Shown: positions 20,960 through 32,920 of the stretch, in pieces
Layout: each line of letters begins with the position of its first letter
Position numbering within the stretch: position 1 is the stretch's first letter
NCBI RefSeq assembly: GCF_002994745.2
Contig: NC_037090.1
Coordinates: 26,401,501 to 26,465,500 of the forward strand
Length of the DNA: 64,000 nt
DNA from: Rosa chinensis
Lineage: Eukaryota > Streptophyta > Magnoliopsida > Rosales > Rosaceae
Reading direction: 5' to 3'
Notes under the pieces: generated by a model
What the model was told of the DNA's origin: nothing
The model's database searches: none
The model's input: the letters and a program-made list of their open reading frames with translations, nothing else
Position numbers and translations under genes: made by a program

Positions 20960-21638
20960 GGGGTGTGTTTGGTATGGCTATACTTTTAAGAAAAAATGGC
21001 TTCTGCTTATTTCTGAGAATAAGTGGCTGAAAAGCAAAGCAGCTGAGTGTTTGGTAAACTAGCTTTTTGTAAGTGTTGTCAGTAGCAAAAGCAGTGGCAA
21101 AAGTGTTTGGTAAACTCAAACTAGCTTGTGCTTTTTGTTTGTGGAATGACCAAATTAGACATGAGAGATTATTTTGCCTTAATTGTTTGGTAATACAATG
21201 TTGTTCAAATGCTCTTGTTATCATTTCTTTTTCTTTATTATGTCCTTATTAATTTTTTTTAACTTTCAATTTCATGACCATATGATTAATATTGGACAAT
21301 TTTAAAAATGTTAAAGAAAAAACATGTTATGTGTCTTCGTCAAAGTAACTGACGAAGAGGGAATCAGGAAATTAGAGGTTACAGCTCAATCATCCATTAT
21401 TGTCATTATTGTAATTGCTATTACCATTGTAATCCTCACTCTATATAAAGGGATTATCTAATGAAATGAGTAGATGAATTTCCCCATTTTACTTTTACAG
21501 AAAATAACATATACAAATATATTAGTAACATTAATAACAATTGGTTTCTGGTTTGCATCAAGTAACCACAAAAACTATCATAACATATTCAAAATATCCA
21601 CATTATTATGCGCACTCATCAAACTTTTTTTTGATTTG

Positions 21639-21960
21639 TCAATCACACGGTGTCCTCAAATGCTTCCTAGGTCCAGAGACTAATCGGTGCTCGGGGGATC
21701 TTGTCAAATTTTGAGTAATGATATTTCTTGTTGTTTCCATTTCTTGTGTACCATGACCATGATATTCTTCTTCTACATCATCATCCATCTCTATCCCACC
21801 ACTGGACCCATCACCTTCTCTTTCTTCACTGCTGACAAAATGTCTATCACGATGTGCATGTCTATCACGATGTCCTTTAAAATGTTCCACTTTTTTTTTC
21901 AAACTCCAAATGTGCATTCTATAATGCCTCTAAGAGAAGAGTGTGCTTTGATATACAAAA
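21639..21960 (-). pseudogene. PIF/Harbinger DDE transposase C-terminal fragment
   Basis: Near 21950-21880 on the minus strand one frame reads AHSSLRGIIECTFGV, then a TGA stop, then KKKWNILKDI. This is the conserved C-terminal block of plant Harbinger-type DDE nucleases, in which a Trp normally occupies the stop position. A second frame continues with an acidic tail (EMDDDVEEEYHGHGTQEMET) and a stop at 21639. Stop codon, frame change and missing catalytic part mark a pseudogene. Confidence 0.65.
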
Positions 21961-22049
21961 AGTACTGCCCTACTTGTGCATATAACAAGTATAGCTCATG
22001 CATACAAGTAGAGACAGAGAGAAAGAAGAAGAGCATTAAATAAAACAAA

Positions 22050-23740
22050 TGAAAAAGTAATACAACTTACAGCTCCAGATGATGCACAGGTTCGATGCTC
22101 TATTTGTACCTGGCCGGATTGAGCTTCTGGAATAATTAATCAGCAATCTATTATTCTTTTAGAAAGGCTTATAGAAGCCATGGAACAAACACACCAAACT
22201 CAAGTATAATAACTAGTTTCAACATCCAACAAATACAAAGACAACACCCACTATGCATAAATCTATTTGTATTACGCAGCTCATACTACAAAGCAGGCAG
22301 TACTATTGCAAAGGCTTCCTGACAAATCAAAATTTATGTCCACATCTAGTTCTTTACACTACTAAAAGCATAAAAGGTTCCACAGTCTAGAAATAGATGG
22401 AGAGAAAACATGGAATGAAATCACCTAAATCCAAACCTCAAATACCGGTAACTTTAACCTGAAAGGAAATTGTTTGGTAGATGAGAATCAAAAACCATAA
22501 GTAATAGGCTCAGTGTAGAGCTCCTTTCTTGTGACTGAGAAATTAAGAGAGAAACAACAAGTATCTCTCTAAAATTAAAAAGAAAGAAAGAAGTTTTTAT
22601 AATGTATATTTTTTTGTTTTGGTGGTAGCAGATATAGCTAGCTAGCTAATCAAGCTAGGCTGAGCGAGGAGAACCGGTCTGGAACCTGGAAATGAACCCA
22701 ACAATATTGCAGACAAACCATTAAGGAGAACTAGCAAGCAATACATCTCTCAACAGTAGTAGTAGTACGGATGTTGTTGCTCTATTTCTGATACTAGTAC
22801 ATTGAAACGTGCACACTTAACTACTACGTAAGCATGCTATCAAACATCCAACATAACTAATTAGTGAAACCTCAATAGTTTTATCAGACTCCAAGATTTC
22901 GCCAAAGTAAAATTAACCATGAAAACGATAAACAAAAGCATATGTAGTAAACAAACCAAAACAAAGCCCTCCACTTCAGAAACTTTATCCCCTTTTGCCT
23001 TTCTACAAATCTGATCAAAACCAACAAAACCAAACTCTCAAATGTTAACCTTTGCTTCTGAAATCAATCTAGCATAGATCAGTGGCTCAATCAACAAGTG
23101 ACTTTTCTGTGAACATCTTTAAGCATAATGTCCACCAATAAATACAGTGACTCAATACTTCTTGGTCCTTTAGAATCTGATATCATTTAGACATAACCAT
23201 GTGATCCTTCAAAACTCAAATGCCTATGTCTACAGCCAAAGCCCACAGAACTTCCTCCTTACGTACAACTCTTTTGAAATTCCATATCGATATTTTACTA
23301 AGCAACTTCCCACCTATATATAATAATAAACATACATATTATCCCAAAACAATGATCATTGAATTTCAAAACCAAACCAGGTGACTACCAAATTTTACCA
23401 AGCTGAAGTGAGTTGTTGTAGTTAAAACATACAAAGACACACATGTATCAAAGCGATAGCAAAGCAATGAGCAAGTAATACAGATCAAACATTACTCTTT
23501 ACTTGCCCAGAACACAACAGAATTCAATCTCAAAGTTGCATTGCTGACGCATGTTCAACTTCTACTAAGTCAAAAGGGAATCAACACCAATCAAAACAAG
23601 TTAAAAGGGTCCAGAAAATTCACCAAAACAAAATCAAACTCAACCCACTACACATATCCAATGCTACAAGGACGCTGGCAGTACTCAAATAATAGGCAAA
23701 TTGCATTGAGCAAATCCCCAAAATTGAGTAAAATAGATGT
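22050..23740. other. Interior of the PIF/Harbinger element, no further gene recognised
   Basis: AT-rich sequence. A Myb-like second ORF would be expected for an autonomous element, but I could not identify it in any frame. Confidence 0.3.
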
Positions 23741-24632
23741 TTTGATCACGAGAAATTTTAAATACACACCCCTAATCACTTAATACACATCCCTATTATT
23801 TTATATTTCAAATTAGATTTTGTAGGTAGGTTAAATGACCATAACAGACATCTATGCATTAGAAGAAGAAAAAAATAGTCATATTTTCCTTATATTATTC
23901 TATTTATGTATAAATAGTTAGATAAATACAACAAATTTCTATACATGGCCCCCCAATTTAATACACGAATCTAATTTAATTTTTTCTTAAATAAATTGTA
24001 ATTAAATGAGGTCAGAAACTATAATATTTAGAATTTCAAAATCAATGGCATTAAATGTTTTTAAAACATATCGCTTTACTCCCATTTTTTTGTTAATTTT
24101 TTTTTTCTAAGAGTTATCATTAATCAATTTATTTTCTAATAAAAAACATCACAGGAGAAATTTTTTTTGTAATTAGTAATTTGTTTGGCCCCTCTAATGA
24201 AAACTTTTTTGTTCCTCCACTGTGGAGAAACTGCTGATATAGTTTTGGTTGAATGTTCAACTCATAATTTTATACTTGATTAACATGGTGTTTGATGGAA
24301 GAGAGCTCAAATAACACGAAACTTATTTATATGCATCTATTTAAAGGGAACAATAATAAATCTTTATGGATTTCTCAATAACTAACACAAGTAATCGATA
24401 TGGTCATTTACGAAACGTTAATATACTATAATATACTAATCACATTAAATAGTAACCTTAATATAGTTAAAAAGTACGATATTTCATGATTTTTGAGATT
24501 TAGGATATTTTAGGTACTTTGGGTTGTGTATTGAGTAAAATATTAGAATGAGAAATTAAATGGGTGGTGTATTAAGTATGGAGTGTGTATTAAGTAATTA
24601 GGGGTGTGCATTTAAAACTTCTCTTTGATCAC
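23741..24632. mobile_element. Mutator-like MITE with 9-bp TSD
   Basis: TTTGATCAC at 23741-23749 is repeated at 24624-24632 around an 874-bp insert. The left end GAGAAATTTTAAATACACAC and the right end in reverse complement GAGAAGTTTTAAATGCACAC are inverted repeats continuing through CCCCTAAT and ACTTAATACAC. No coding sequence. It lies inside the PIF/Harbinger element. Confidence 0.8.
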
Positions 24633-24966
24633 AACACCCAGTATGTGTGTGTGTGTGTGTGTGTATTATGCGACAAATCACAATCTCTACCACTCATATT
24701 CAAAACTCAGAACAAAATTGATCTCGAATATTCATCAAAATCACAAAAATTTGAAACTAAAATAGATTAAAAACTAACCTGAATCAAATTGCCAAGCAGC
24801 CTTGCTTGATTGAGGCTTCAATTTCCAAAGCAAAATCATGATGAGAGGCTACTTGAGGCGGTGTCAGAGGGAGAGAGATCGATGTGGCGTCTATGATGAG
24901 GGAGAGAGATTGATATCAACAGGGGTTTCATGGCAACAAGTAATTGCTTCAACCAAAGAAGGGTAG

Positions 24967-27708
24967 TGTCACGCCCCTGATTTTACACACATGAAAATCG
25001 ATATATATAATCTCATAATTATACATGCGTGAATGTTCAGTCATCAATACAAATACCTGGAACATCTTTCTTTTAAAACAAGTACATACTGATGCCCTGA
25101 ATCCATCCGAGTTAATATACACTCGCTCCATAGAGTTATATATTACACAAATTTACGAATTAAATTGTCATCACAAAATAAAGCGTAAATGCTCCTCAGA
25201 GCTTACTACATAGCGGAAGTCATAACAATGGCAACGCCAACAAAATTTGCTTCCTACCCGATCAGCTGCCAACCAGCTACCTCAACTTCAGCCACGATTA
25301 CCCTAACCTGCAGGATTAACCCCTACACCAAAAGAATGGTGCACCGGGTTTCCACACAACAAAACCCGGTAAGCTTATGAAAGCTCGTATGAGTAACTCA
25401 TGAACATCAATCAACAACTCACACACATCAGCTAAAGGAAACCATGCAACCATGATTCCTTCTAACACTCCATATCCTTTCCATCTAAAGGAAAACATAA
25501 ATCACCGCTGTGACAATGTTCTATTTGCTAACTTAACTATCAAGAAGCAAATCAAGTCTCATCTAGACAATAAAAGAAGAATAATCAAAGAATTCTCCTT
25601 TCGCTACATACTTATGAGTCTCCAGCAACCTCGACCGTTACCCCCATAATCTATAATGGCAGACAGACTATAGCTCTATTTAAATCGTAACCACTCGTCC
25701 GACTACAGACGTGATTACCTATTTCCTGCCTTGGTCACCATCTGCGACCTGTCACCATCTGTGACATGTGTTTTCAGACCCCGTCTAGTCTCAAAATCAA
25801 CATTAAGGTCACCATCTGTGCTCTATCACCATCTGTGATACATGATCTTCAGACCCCGTCTGGTCATGAAAGTAAACATCAAGGTTACCGTCTGCAACCT
25901 GTCACCATCTGTGATATGTAATCTTCTTAGACCCTATCTGGTCTTAAAGTCAAACGTTAAGTAAGTTGCACCCGACCTAAAAACGTTACAACATCTAGCT
26001 TCGGCTTTCCTAATCCCTGCTCACCATCTGTGACTCTTGGTACAAGGACCAATACATTTAAAATGAGTCACGCTTGACTCAAAAATGTAACATCAAGCGC
26101 AATACTTTTCAAACAATAGAAATTAAACATCTTTTTTCACAATATTGTTTCCTGAAAAGTCACATTCAACAATAATACGAACAGCATCATGCATATTATT
26201 ATTCATCACAATCATCCACAATGATATATATATATATATATCCGTCGTAATATATATATACGTAGTCATTCACTCAGGAATGCCTACTAATACCAACTAT
26301 AGTTTGCAGTTAAATGATTAACGCCAAAACAATAATGGTAATTCTGTTCATAAAGAACCTTGTGAGATTAATCACCTCGAACTCCTGCTGCGTCTTCAAT
26401 AAAACACAAAGCCGCCAGTTCACAAATAATCGTCCACTGTACTTCGTCAAGTACCTATTCACATACGGTTCCAACTTAGTGACGATTCACATTTGATTTA
26501 AGTTCGAAACCCCCTCTTTTGAACTAAAACCCCCAAAGTGGCGCCAATCGAGGCAAAACCACATCCGAGACCTCCCAAAGTCTCCGGAATAAGTCCACGA
26601 TCGATGTGACCAAACCACAAGTCAATCGGACGCTCGAATCCTCACAGATCGAATAAATCGATCGGTATGAAACTGTAAAAATCATAACAATTTCATACGA
26701 ACTCCAAAATTTGCATATTATATATCGAAACGCTCGTATCAACGACTAGAACATATATAATACCAAAAACAGTTCTCCACATGGCCGGAAAGCCACCGGA
26801 AAGCGGCCACAGATGGCGGCGCATCGCCGCCGGCCAAAACTCAATGTTTCACAAAACTCCCAACATCAAAAAGCTTCATCTAAGTATGCTTGTGAATTCT
26901 CATAACTAGCTCAAAGTCAAAAAACAGGCATAAAGGGTCGAAAACTACCTCACAAGCTTTGAATTTTTGCTCAATCCGAGTTGAACCGATTTCCGCGTAA
27001 ATCGATCGAAACAAACACCATAAATCGATCAAGGAGCCTCCCACGAACCCAAAGATGGAAGCCTGAAGCCTTGACGTCGCCGGAACTGTGTTTTCAGGTC
27101 GGGTCCGAAAACACCAAGCTGCACCTCCTTGCTGCTCCATACACGGTGGTTATCGCCACAAGAGGATGCCACATAGACGACCAGAAGGAGGAGACGAGTC
27201 GTTATGTGCAGGTTTCACGGCTAGAGGTAGCCGGAGATCTCCGGAAAAGCCGGGTCGGGTCGGCCGGGTCCGGGTCGGGTCAGTCTGAAATCTTTGATAC
27301 TGAAGGTATCGACCGAGAGAGAAGAGAGAGAGAGAGACAGGAAAGGGCTTCCGGAAAAGGAAAGGGAAAAATGAAACTAAATTTCAGATTTTCCCTATTT
27401 ATACTAAAATGGAAACTTCTTCCAATAGTCATAACTTCCTCATAAGAACTCTGATTGACGCGTTCCGCATGTCCACGAACTCATATCGATGCGCTCCACA
27501 ACTTTCGTGAAGGAAGTTTTCCGAGAATCCCAACATATAAAAAGTCAAACTTCACACGACCCCCTAAACTGTGAAATTCGAATAATTATACATACAAAAA
27601 CTATTCCACTTCACATACAACCTACAAATAAAGCACAATACCAAATATTCGTACAATTGGTCCATTATTAATTACCAAAATTAAATAACAGAAAACCAGG
27701 TCATCACA
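24967..27708 (-). repeat. Gypsy 3' LTR (2742 bp)
   Basis: On the minus strand it begins TGTGATGACCTG and ends GGGGCGTGACA, the usual TG...CA form. It aligns along its whole length with the LTR at 35432-38162 with scattered substitutions and small indels (for example a 9-bp CGGAAAGC-type difference near 26797). It contains U3-like CACCATCTGTGA repeats at 25735-26035. Open frames seen antisense in both LTRs are shared by descent and are not evidence of genes. Confidence 0.95.
25735..26035. repeat. Degenerate ~65-bp tandem repeats in the LTR
   Basis: TCACCATCTG(T/C)G(A/C) plus AGACCCCGTCTGGTC-type words recur four or five times. The same array is in the other LTR (about 36200-36500). Repeated motifs in an LTR often act as enhancers; that role is inferred here. 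Confidence 0.7.
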
Positions 27709-27726
27709 GTCTACCCTCCTTAAAGG
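27709..27726 (-). other. Polypurine tract of the gypsy element
   Basis: On the minus strand AAGGAGGGTAGAC lies directly before the 3' LTR start (TGTGATGA), the expected position for plus-strand priming. Confidence 0.7.
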
Positions 27727-27742
27727 AATTTCGTCCCGAAAT

Positions 27743-30700
27743 TCACGCTTGCTCGTCAACAAACAACTGTGGGTACTTCGCTCTCATATCCGACTCCAAC
27801 TCCCAAGAAGCATCACCCTCGTCATGGTGACTCCACAATACCTTGACCCAAGTCAACTTCCTTCATTCGAAGTTGCTTTGTTGACCTATCCAGAATACGA
27901 ACAGGTTCAACAACAAAGGTCGTATCCACATGCACCTCAATCGTACCATAATCAATCACATGTGACTCATCCTGGACATACTTCCTCAGCATAGACACAT
28001 GGAACATATTATGCACGCCAGACATACTAGGAGGTAAGGCAAGTCTATAAGCCAAATCTCCTACCCTTTCCAGAATTTCAAAAGGTCCAACAAACCTTGG
28101 TGATAACTTCCCTTTCTTGCCAAATCTCACCACACCCTTCATGGGTGAGACCTTCAAGAACACATGATCACCCTCTTTAAACTCAACCTGTCTCCTTTTC
28201 AAATCTTCATAACTCTTCTGTCTACTCTATGATGTTCGAATCCTGTCCTTGATAATTGAAATCTTGTCAGTGGTCTCCTGCACAATCTCAGGACCCAATA
28301 ACACCTTATCTCCCGCCTCTGCCCAGCAGATCGGAGATCTACATGGCCTACCATACAGGGCCTCATATGGTGCCATGCCAATACTGGAGTGATAACTGTT
28401 GTTGTAGGAGAATTCAATCAACGACATATGATCTTCCCAACTTCCCTTGAAGTCCAACACACAGGCTCTCAACATATCCTCCAACACCTGATTCACTCGC
28501 TCAGTCTGCCCATCAGTCTGAGGATGAAATGCCGTGCTCATATTTAAATTACTTCCCATGGCCTTTTGGAAACCGCTCCAAAATTTAGAAGTGAACCGAG
28601 CATCACGATCAGAAACAATTGACACAGGCACACCATGAAGTTTCACGATTACCTCGATGTAAAGCTCGCACAACGTGTCAACCGAATACGTCATTGACAC
28701 AGGAAGAAAGTGTACCGATTTCGTCAAACGATCCACGATCACCCACACTGCATCGTGACTTCGTTTGGACCTAGGCAGTCCAGTGACAAAATCCATTGAG
28801 ATCTGCTCCCACTTCCATACGGGAATAGGTAACGGCTTTAACATACCTGCAGGTCTCTGATGCTCAGCCTTCACACGTTGGCAAGTAAGACACTTGGAAA
28901 CATACTCTGCCACATCCCTTTTCATTCTATTCCACCAGAATTGCCTTCGCAAATCCTGATACATCTTAGTGCTTCCCGGGTGCACAGTATACCGCGATCG
29001 ATGCCCCTCACGAAAAATCTCTCCCTTGAGGTCAACACGATCCAAAACATACAACCTATGATTCATCCGCAAACCACCATCCGTTCCCACCGACCACTCC
29101 GATGGAACGCCAATTGACTAATCCGCCGCCAACTCTGCCAACTTCGCACGTGAGAACTCATCCTCTGTCTGACCTTGAATGATCTTGGAAATCAAGGTAG
29201 GCTGTACCATGATACTTCCAAGGAAACTCCCATTCTCAACTCTTGCTTGCACAAGGTCAAACTCAGATGCAGTCTCCAACATAAGCCACTCCTGAACCAT
29301 AATAGAAGCAACAATACCTCGGGGATTCCTACTCAAAGCATCCGCCACCACATTGGCCTTTCCTGGATGATACTCCAAGGTGAAATCATAGTCCTTTATG
29401 AGCTCCATCCACCTTCTCTGTCTCATGTTCAACTCCTTCTGAGAGAACAGATACTTCAAACTCTTATGATCCGAAAAGAGTTCGAACCTCTCCCCATACA
29501 AGTAATGCCTCCAAATCTTCAAGGCAAACACAACTGCAGCCAACTCCAAATCATGAGTAGGGTAATTACGCTCATGCACCTTCAACTGTCTAGAACCATA
29601 AGCGACAACACCGCCATGCTGCATCAACACACACCCCAAACCCTGATGAGACGCATCACTATAGATGACTAAACCACCACCGCTTGTGGGAATAGTCAAC
29701 ACTGGGGCTGTGGTCAATCTAGCCTTCAACTCATTGAATGCTTGCTCACATTCCTCAGTCCACACAAACTGGACATCCTTCCTGGTCAACTTGGTCAAAG
29801 CCGAAGCAATGCTAGAAAATCCCTCAATGAATCTCCGGTAATAACATGCTAAACCCAGAAAACTACGTACCTCAGTAACAGTAGTGGGTTGGCCCCAGTT
29901 CATCACTGCCTCAACCTTAGAATGATCCACGGAGACTCCATCCTTCGAAACTACATGACCAAGGAACTTGACCTCCCTTTGCCAAAATTCGCACTTCTCG
30001 AATTTCGCAAACAACTTCTTTTCTCTCAAAATCTGTAGCACAATCCGCAGATGCTTATCATGATCCTCCAACGTCTTGGAATAAATCAAGATATCGTCCA
30101 CGAACACCACCACGAACTTATCCAAGTACGGACTGAACATACGGTTCATCAAGTCCATAAAGGCAGCAGGTGCATTGGTTAGACCAAAAGGCATGACAAC
30201 AAACTCAAAGTGTCCATACCTAGTCCTAAAAGCAGTTTTAGGAACATCATCATCTTTCACCCTCAACTGGTGATATCCAGATCTCAAATCAATCTTCGAG
30301 AATACAGTAGCTTCCTTAAGCTGGTCAAACAAGTCATCAATCCTAGGTAAAGGGTACCTATTCTTGATCGTCACCTTGTTCAATTGCCGATAATCCACAC
30401 ACAACCGTAGTGAACCATCCTTCTTCTTCGCAAACACTACAGGTGCACCCCAAGGAGAAGTACTAGGTCTAATGAACCCTTGTTCAAGTAAACCATCAAT
30501 CTGCTCCTTCAACTCTTTAAGTTCAGTTGGTGCCATCCGAAAAGGTGCCACGGATACAGGTGCAGTACCTGGTATCACATCGATAGCAAAATCCACTACC
30601 CTCCTTGGAGGTAACCCTGGTATTTCCTGAAATACATCACTGTACTCGGAAACCACGGCAATCTCTGCCATAACCGCAGCACAACTCACCGACTCCACAT

Positions 30701-30746
30701 GAGCTAAGAATCCTGCCCTCAAAGCAGTATCTGACCTAAGACACTA
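27743..30746 (-). pseudogene. Gypsy pol: reverse transcriptase, RNase H, integrase, chromodomain
   Basis: One minus-strand frame, interrupted by in-frame stops at 30746-30744, 29120-29118 and 28229-28227, encodes RT ([28 protein letters not shown], catalytic FVDD near 30090), RNase H ([18 protein letters not shown]-like [15 protein letters not shown]), then integrase with an HHCC zinc region (HPGSTKMYQ ... CLTCQR), D, D and E residues in MDFVTGLP, SDRDARFTS and TDGQTERVNQVLED. The C-terminus has GPFEI and [14 protein letters not shown] [12 protein letters not shown] and leads to a chromodomain, where an extra G near 27848 shifts the frame before a stop at 27743. Domain content is complete but the frame is not. 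Confidence 0.9.
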
Positions 30747-31133
30747 ATAACGAAACACTGGCTGTCCAGTTATATGAAATGACACTACCATTTCAAAGCA
30801 ATCAATCATAGCATGATTTGGCCTTAGCCAATCAATTCCCAAAATAACATCATACATATGATCTGCTAACACAATCAAACTTGTGAAAAGCTTCCTACCA
30901 CCGATCATAATCGGACATGCATCACAAAACATATCAAGCTCAAGGGAAACACCAAGTGGGGAAATAACACACAAGGGTCTAGCAAGAGGCCTAGGAGTCA
31001 ATCCTAACATATCAACCACAGAGCTAGATATGAAAGAGTGGGATGCTCCCGTATCAAATAACACTCTAGCAAAGAAATCGAGTAAGGATAAGGTACCTTC
31101 CACTCCGGTATTATGCTGACCAATAGCAAACAC
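30744..31133 (-). pseudogene. Gypsy aspartic protease region
   Basis: Contains ARVLFDTGASHSFISSSV, the retropepsin active site DTGA, and a later VILGIDWLRPNHAMIDC block. It is in the same frame as the upstream gag part (stop at 31190-31188) and the downstream RT (stop at 30746-30744), so it was one polyprotein before decay. Confidence 0.85.
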
Positions 31134-31187
31134 CCTAGCCTGCCCCTGAGGCTGTTGCCTCTGCTGGTTCCCTTGTCCCCTACCCTG

Positions 31188-32183
31188 CTAGGTACAATCC
31201 CTTGAGAAGTGCCCCGTCTGGCCACAGGTGAAGCATGCCAAGTTCTTCGATTTCGTGCAAGCTCGAGCAACATGGCCCATCTCATTGCAATTGAAACACT
31301 TCGGGTTCGCCACCGGCCTATTAGGTGCAACCCTAGCAGGTGCAGCTGCAGTCCTAGCTGGTGCATGCTGATTTGTCCTCTGTCTTTTCCAGAATCCACC
31401 TCGATTCCCAAATGTTTTACTGCTCCCCGCAGTTGCCTTTCCCTTCCTTTGGAAATCCCTCTCAGCCGATTCATATTCCTGGAAAGTCAAGTTCTCCTGC
31501 TCAATGGCCATAGCCTTAACGAAAATGAGCTCTACCGTCTTCAGTCCCAAAACAGCGACATCACGCCGGATCGAAGCATTCAGTCCCCACTGAAACTTCA
31601 TAACTAAGCTCTCAGCATCCATCTGCCTCACAAAGCGATACAACCTTGAGAACTCAGCCTCATACTCTCTCACACTTTTAATCCCTTGGACTAACGAGAT
31701 AAACTCCCTTTCCAATTGCTCCCGCACTGAAGCCGGAAAGTACTTCTTCCTGAACAGTTCCACAAAACCGTCTCAGGTCATGGTGGACACATCCATCACT
31801 CTCTGTGTACCATTCCACCAGACCCGTGCATCACCTTAGAGCATAAACGTGGCAATCTTCCTCTTCTCAATGTCGTCGCAAACGACCATCTCGAAGTAGG
31901 TCTTCATGTTCTCGATCCACTGATCTGCCAACATGTGATCCGTACCTCCCTGAAATGGGACTCCTCTCAATCTTGAAATCTCCTTTGCCAACTTTGACAA
32001 ACGAGTGGGATCTACAACATTTGCAGCCTCCACAACAGGTGGAATAGGCAGCTCAACATTTGATGCCTCCACATCATTCTCGAACATCTCCTCAACAGGA
32101 GGAGGAATCCTGCCCCTACCTCGGGCTCTACCCCTGCCTCTAGGTCTACCTCGACCCCTAGCTCTGCCTCCTCGAGAATCCAT
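31188..32183 (-). pseudogene. Gypsy gag with zinc knuckles
   Basis: Starts at the ATG at 32183 (MDSRGGRARGRGRPRGRGRA, an Arg/Gly-rich N-terminus), followed by the retrotransposon gag domain (ADQWIENMKTYFEM; ELFRKKYFPASVREQ; EYEAEFSRLYRFV) and two CCHC knuckles (CFNCNEMGHVARAC and CFTCGQTGHFSRDC). In-frame stops at 31838-31836, near 31772 and at 31190-31188 break it. Confidence 0.88.
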
Positions 32184-32409
32184 CACCTAAGGTAGGCCTC
32201 ATCAAAAAGCCCGCGGATCAAGTGGGCCGATGGAGGCCCGCCGGCCCGCAGGGCTTTTGGCCCTGCCCGGCCCGTCAAAAAACCCGCAAAAGCCCGCCTT
32301 GGTGGGCCGATGGAGGCCCGCAAAAAAGCCCGCAAAAACCCGGCCCGGCCCATAGGCCCGGCCCGCCAAAAGCCCGCTAGGCCCGGCCCGTAAAAGCCCG
32401 CAAAATATT

Positions 32410-32469
32410 ATATGTGTGTGTGTGTGTGTGTGTGTTTATATATATATATATATATATTAATATATATAC

Positions 32470-32503
<34 letters not shown>

Positions 32504-32701
32504 TATATATATAGATATATCTATATATGTGTGTGTGTTTATAAATATATATATATATATATATATAGACACATATAGATATATATTTGTGTGTGTGTTT
32601 ATATAGATATATATATATATATATAGTCATATAGATATATATATATATATAGATATATATATATATATATATCAATATATCATATATGTGTGTGTGTGTT
32701 T

Positions 32702-32735
<34 letters not shown>

Positions 32736-32775
32736 ATATATATTAATATATATGTGTGTGTATATAGAGAGAGAG

Positions 32776-32840
<65 letters not shown>

Positions 32841-32875
32841 GAAGTTCTTATATTATTATACTTCTATATAAAATA

Positions 32876-32912
<37 letters not shown>
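32410..32912. repeat. Compound (TG)n/(TA)n/(GA)n microsatellite
   Basis: About 500 bp of alternating TG, TATATA and GAGA blocks, with a TGTGTGTG-TATATA motif repeated every 60-100 bp. Long frames here encode only YI/CV dipeptides and are not genes. Confidence 0.95.
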
Positions 32913-32920
32913 TACATATC

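Noticed and set aside
26981..27445. 154-codon plus-strand frame within the LTR, partly repeated at 37445-37726
   Set aside because: It lies antisense within the gypsy LTR. Its presence in both LTRs follows from their common origin at insertion, and the frame is broken in the second copy. No protein family is recognisable.
29175..29672. 165-codon plus-strand frame opposite the RT/RNase H region
   Set aside because: Shadow of the minus-strand pol frame; composition is Leu/His/Gln-rich without any known domain.
32412..32871. Frames encoding [10 protein letters not shown] peptides
   Set aside because: They are translations of TG/TA microsatellite.
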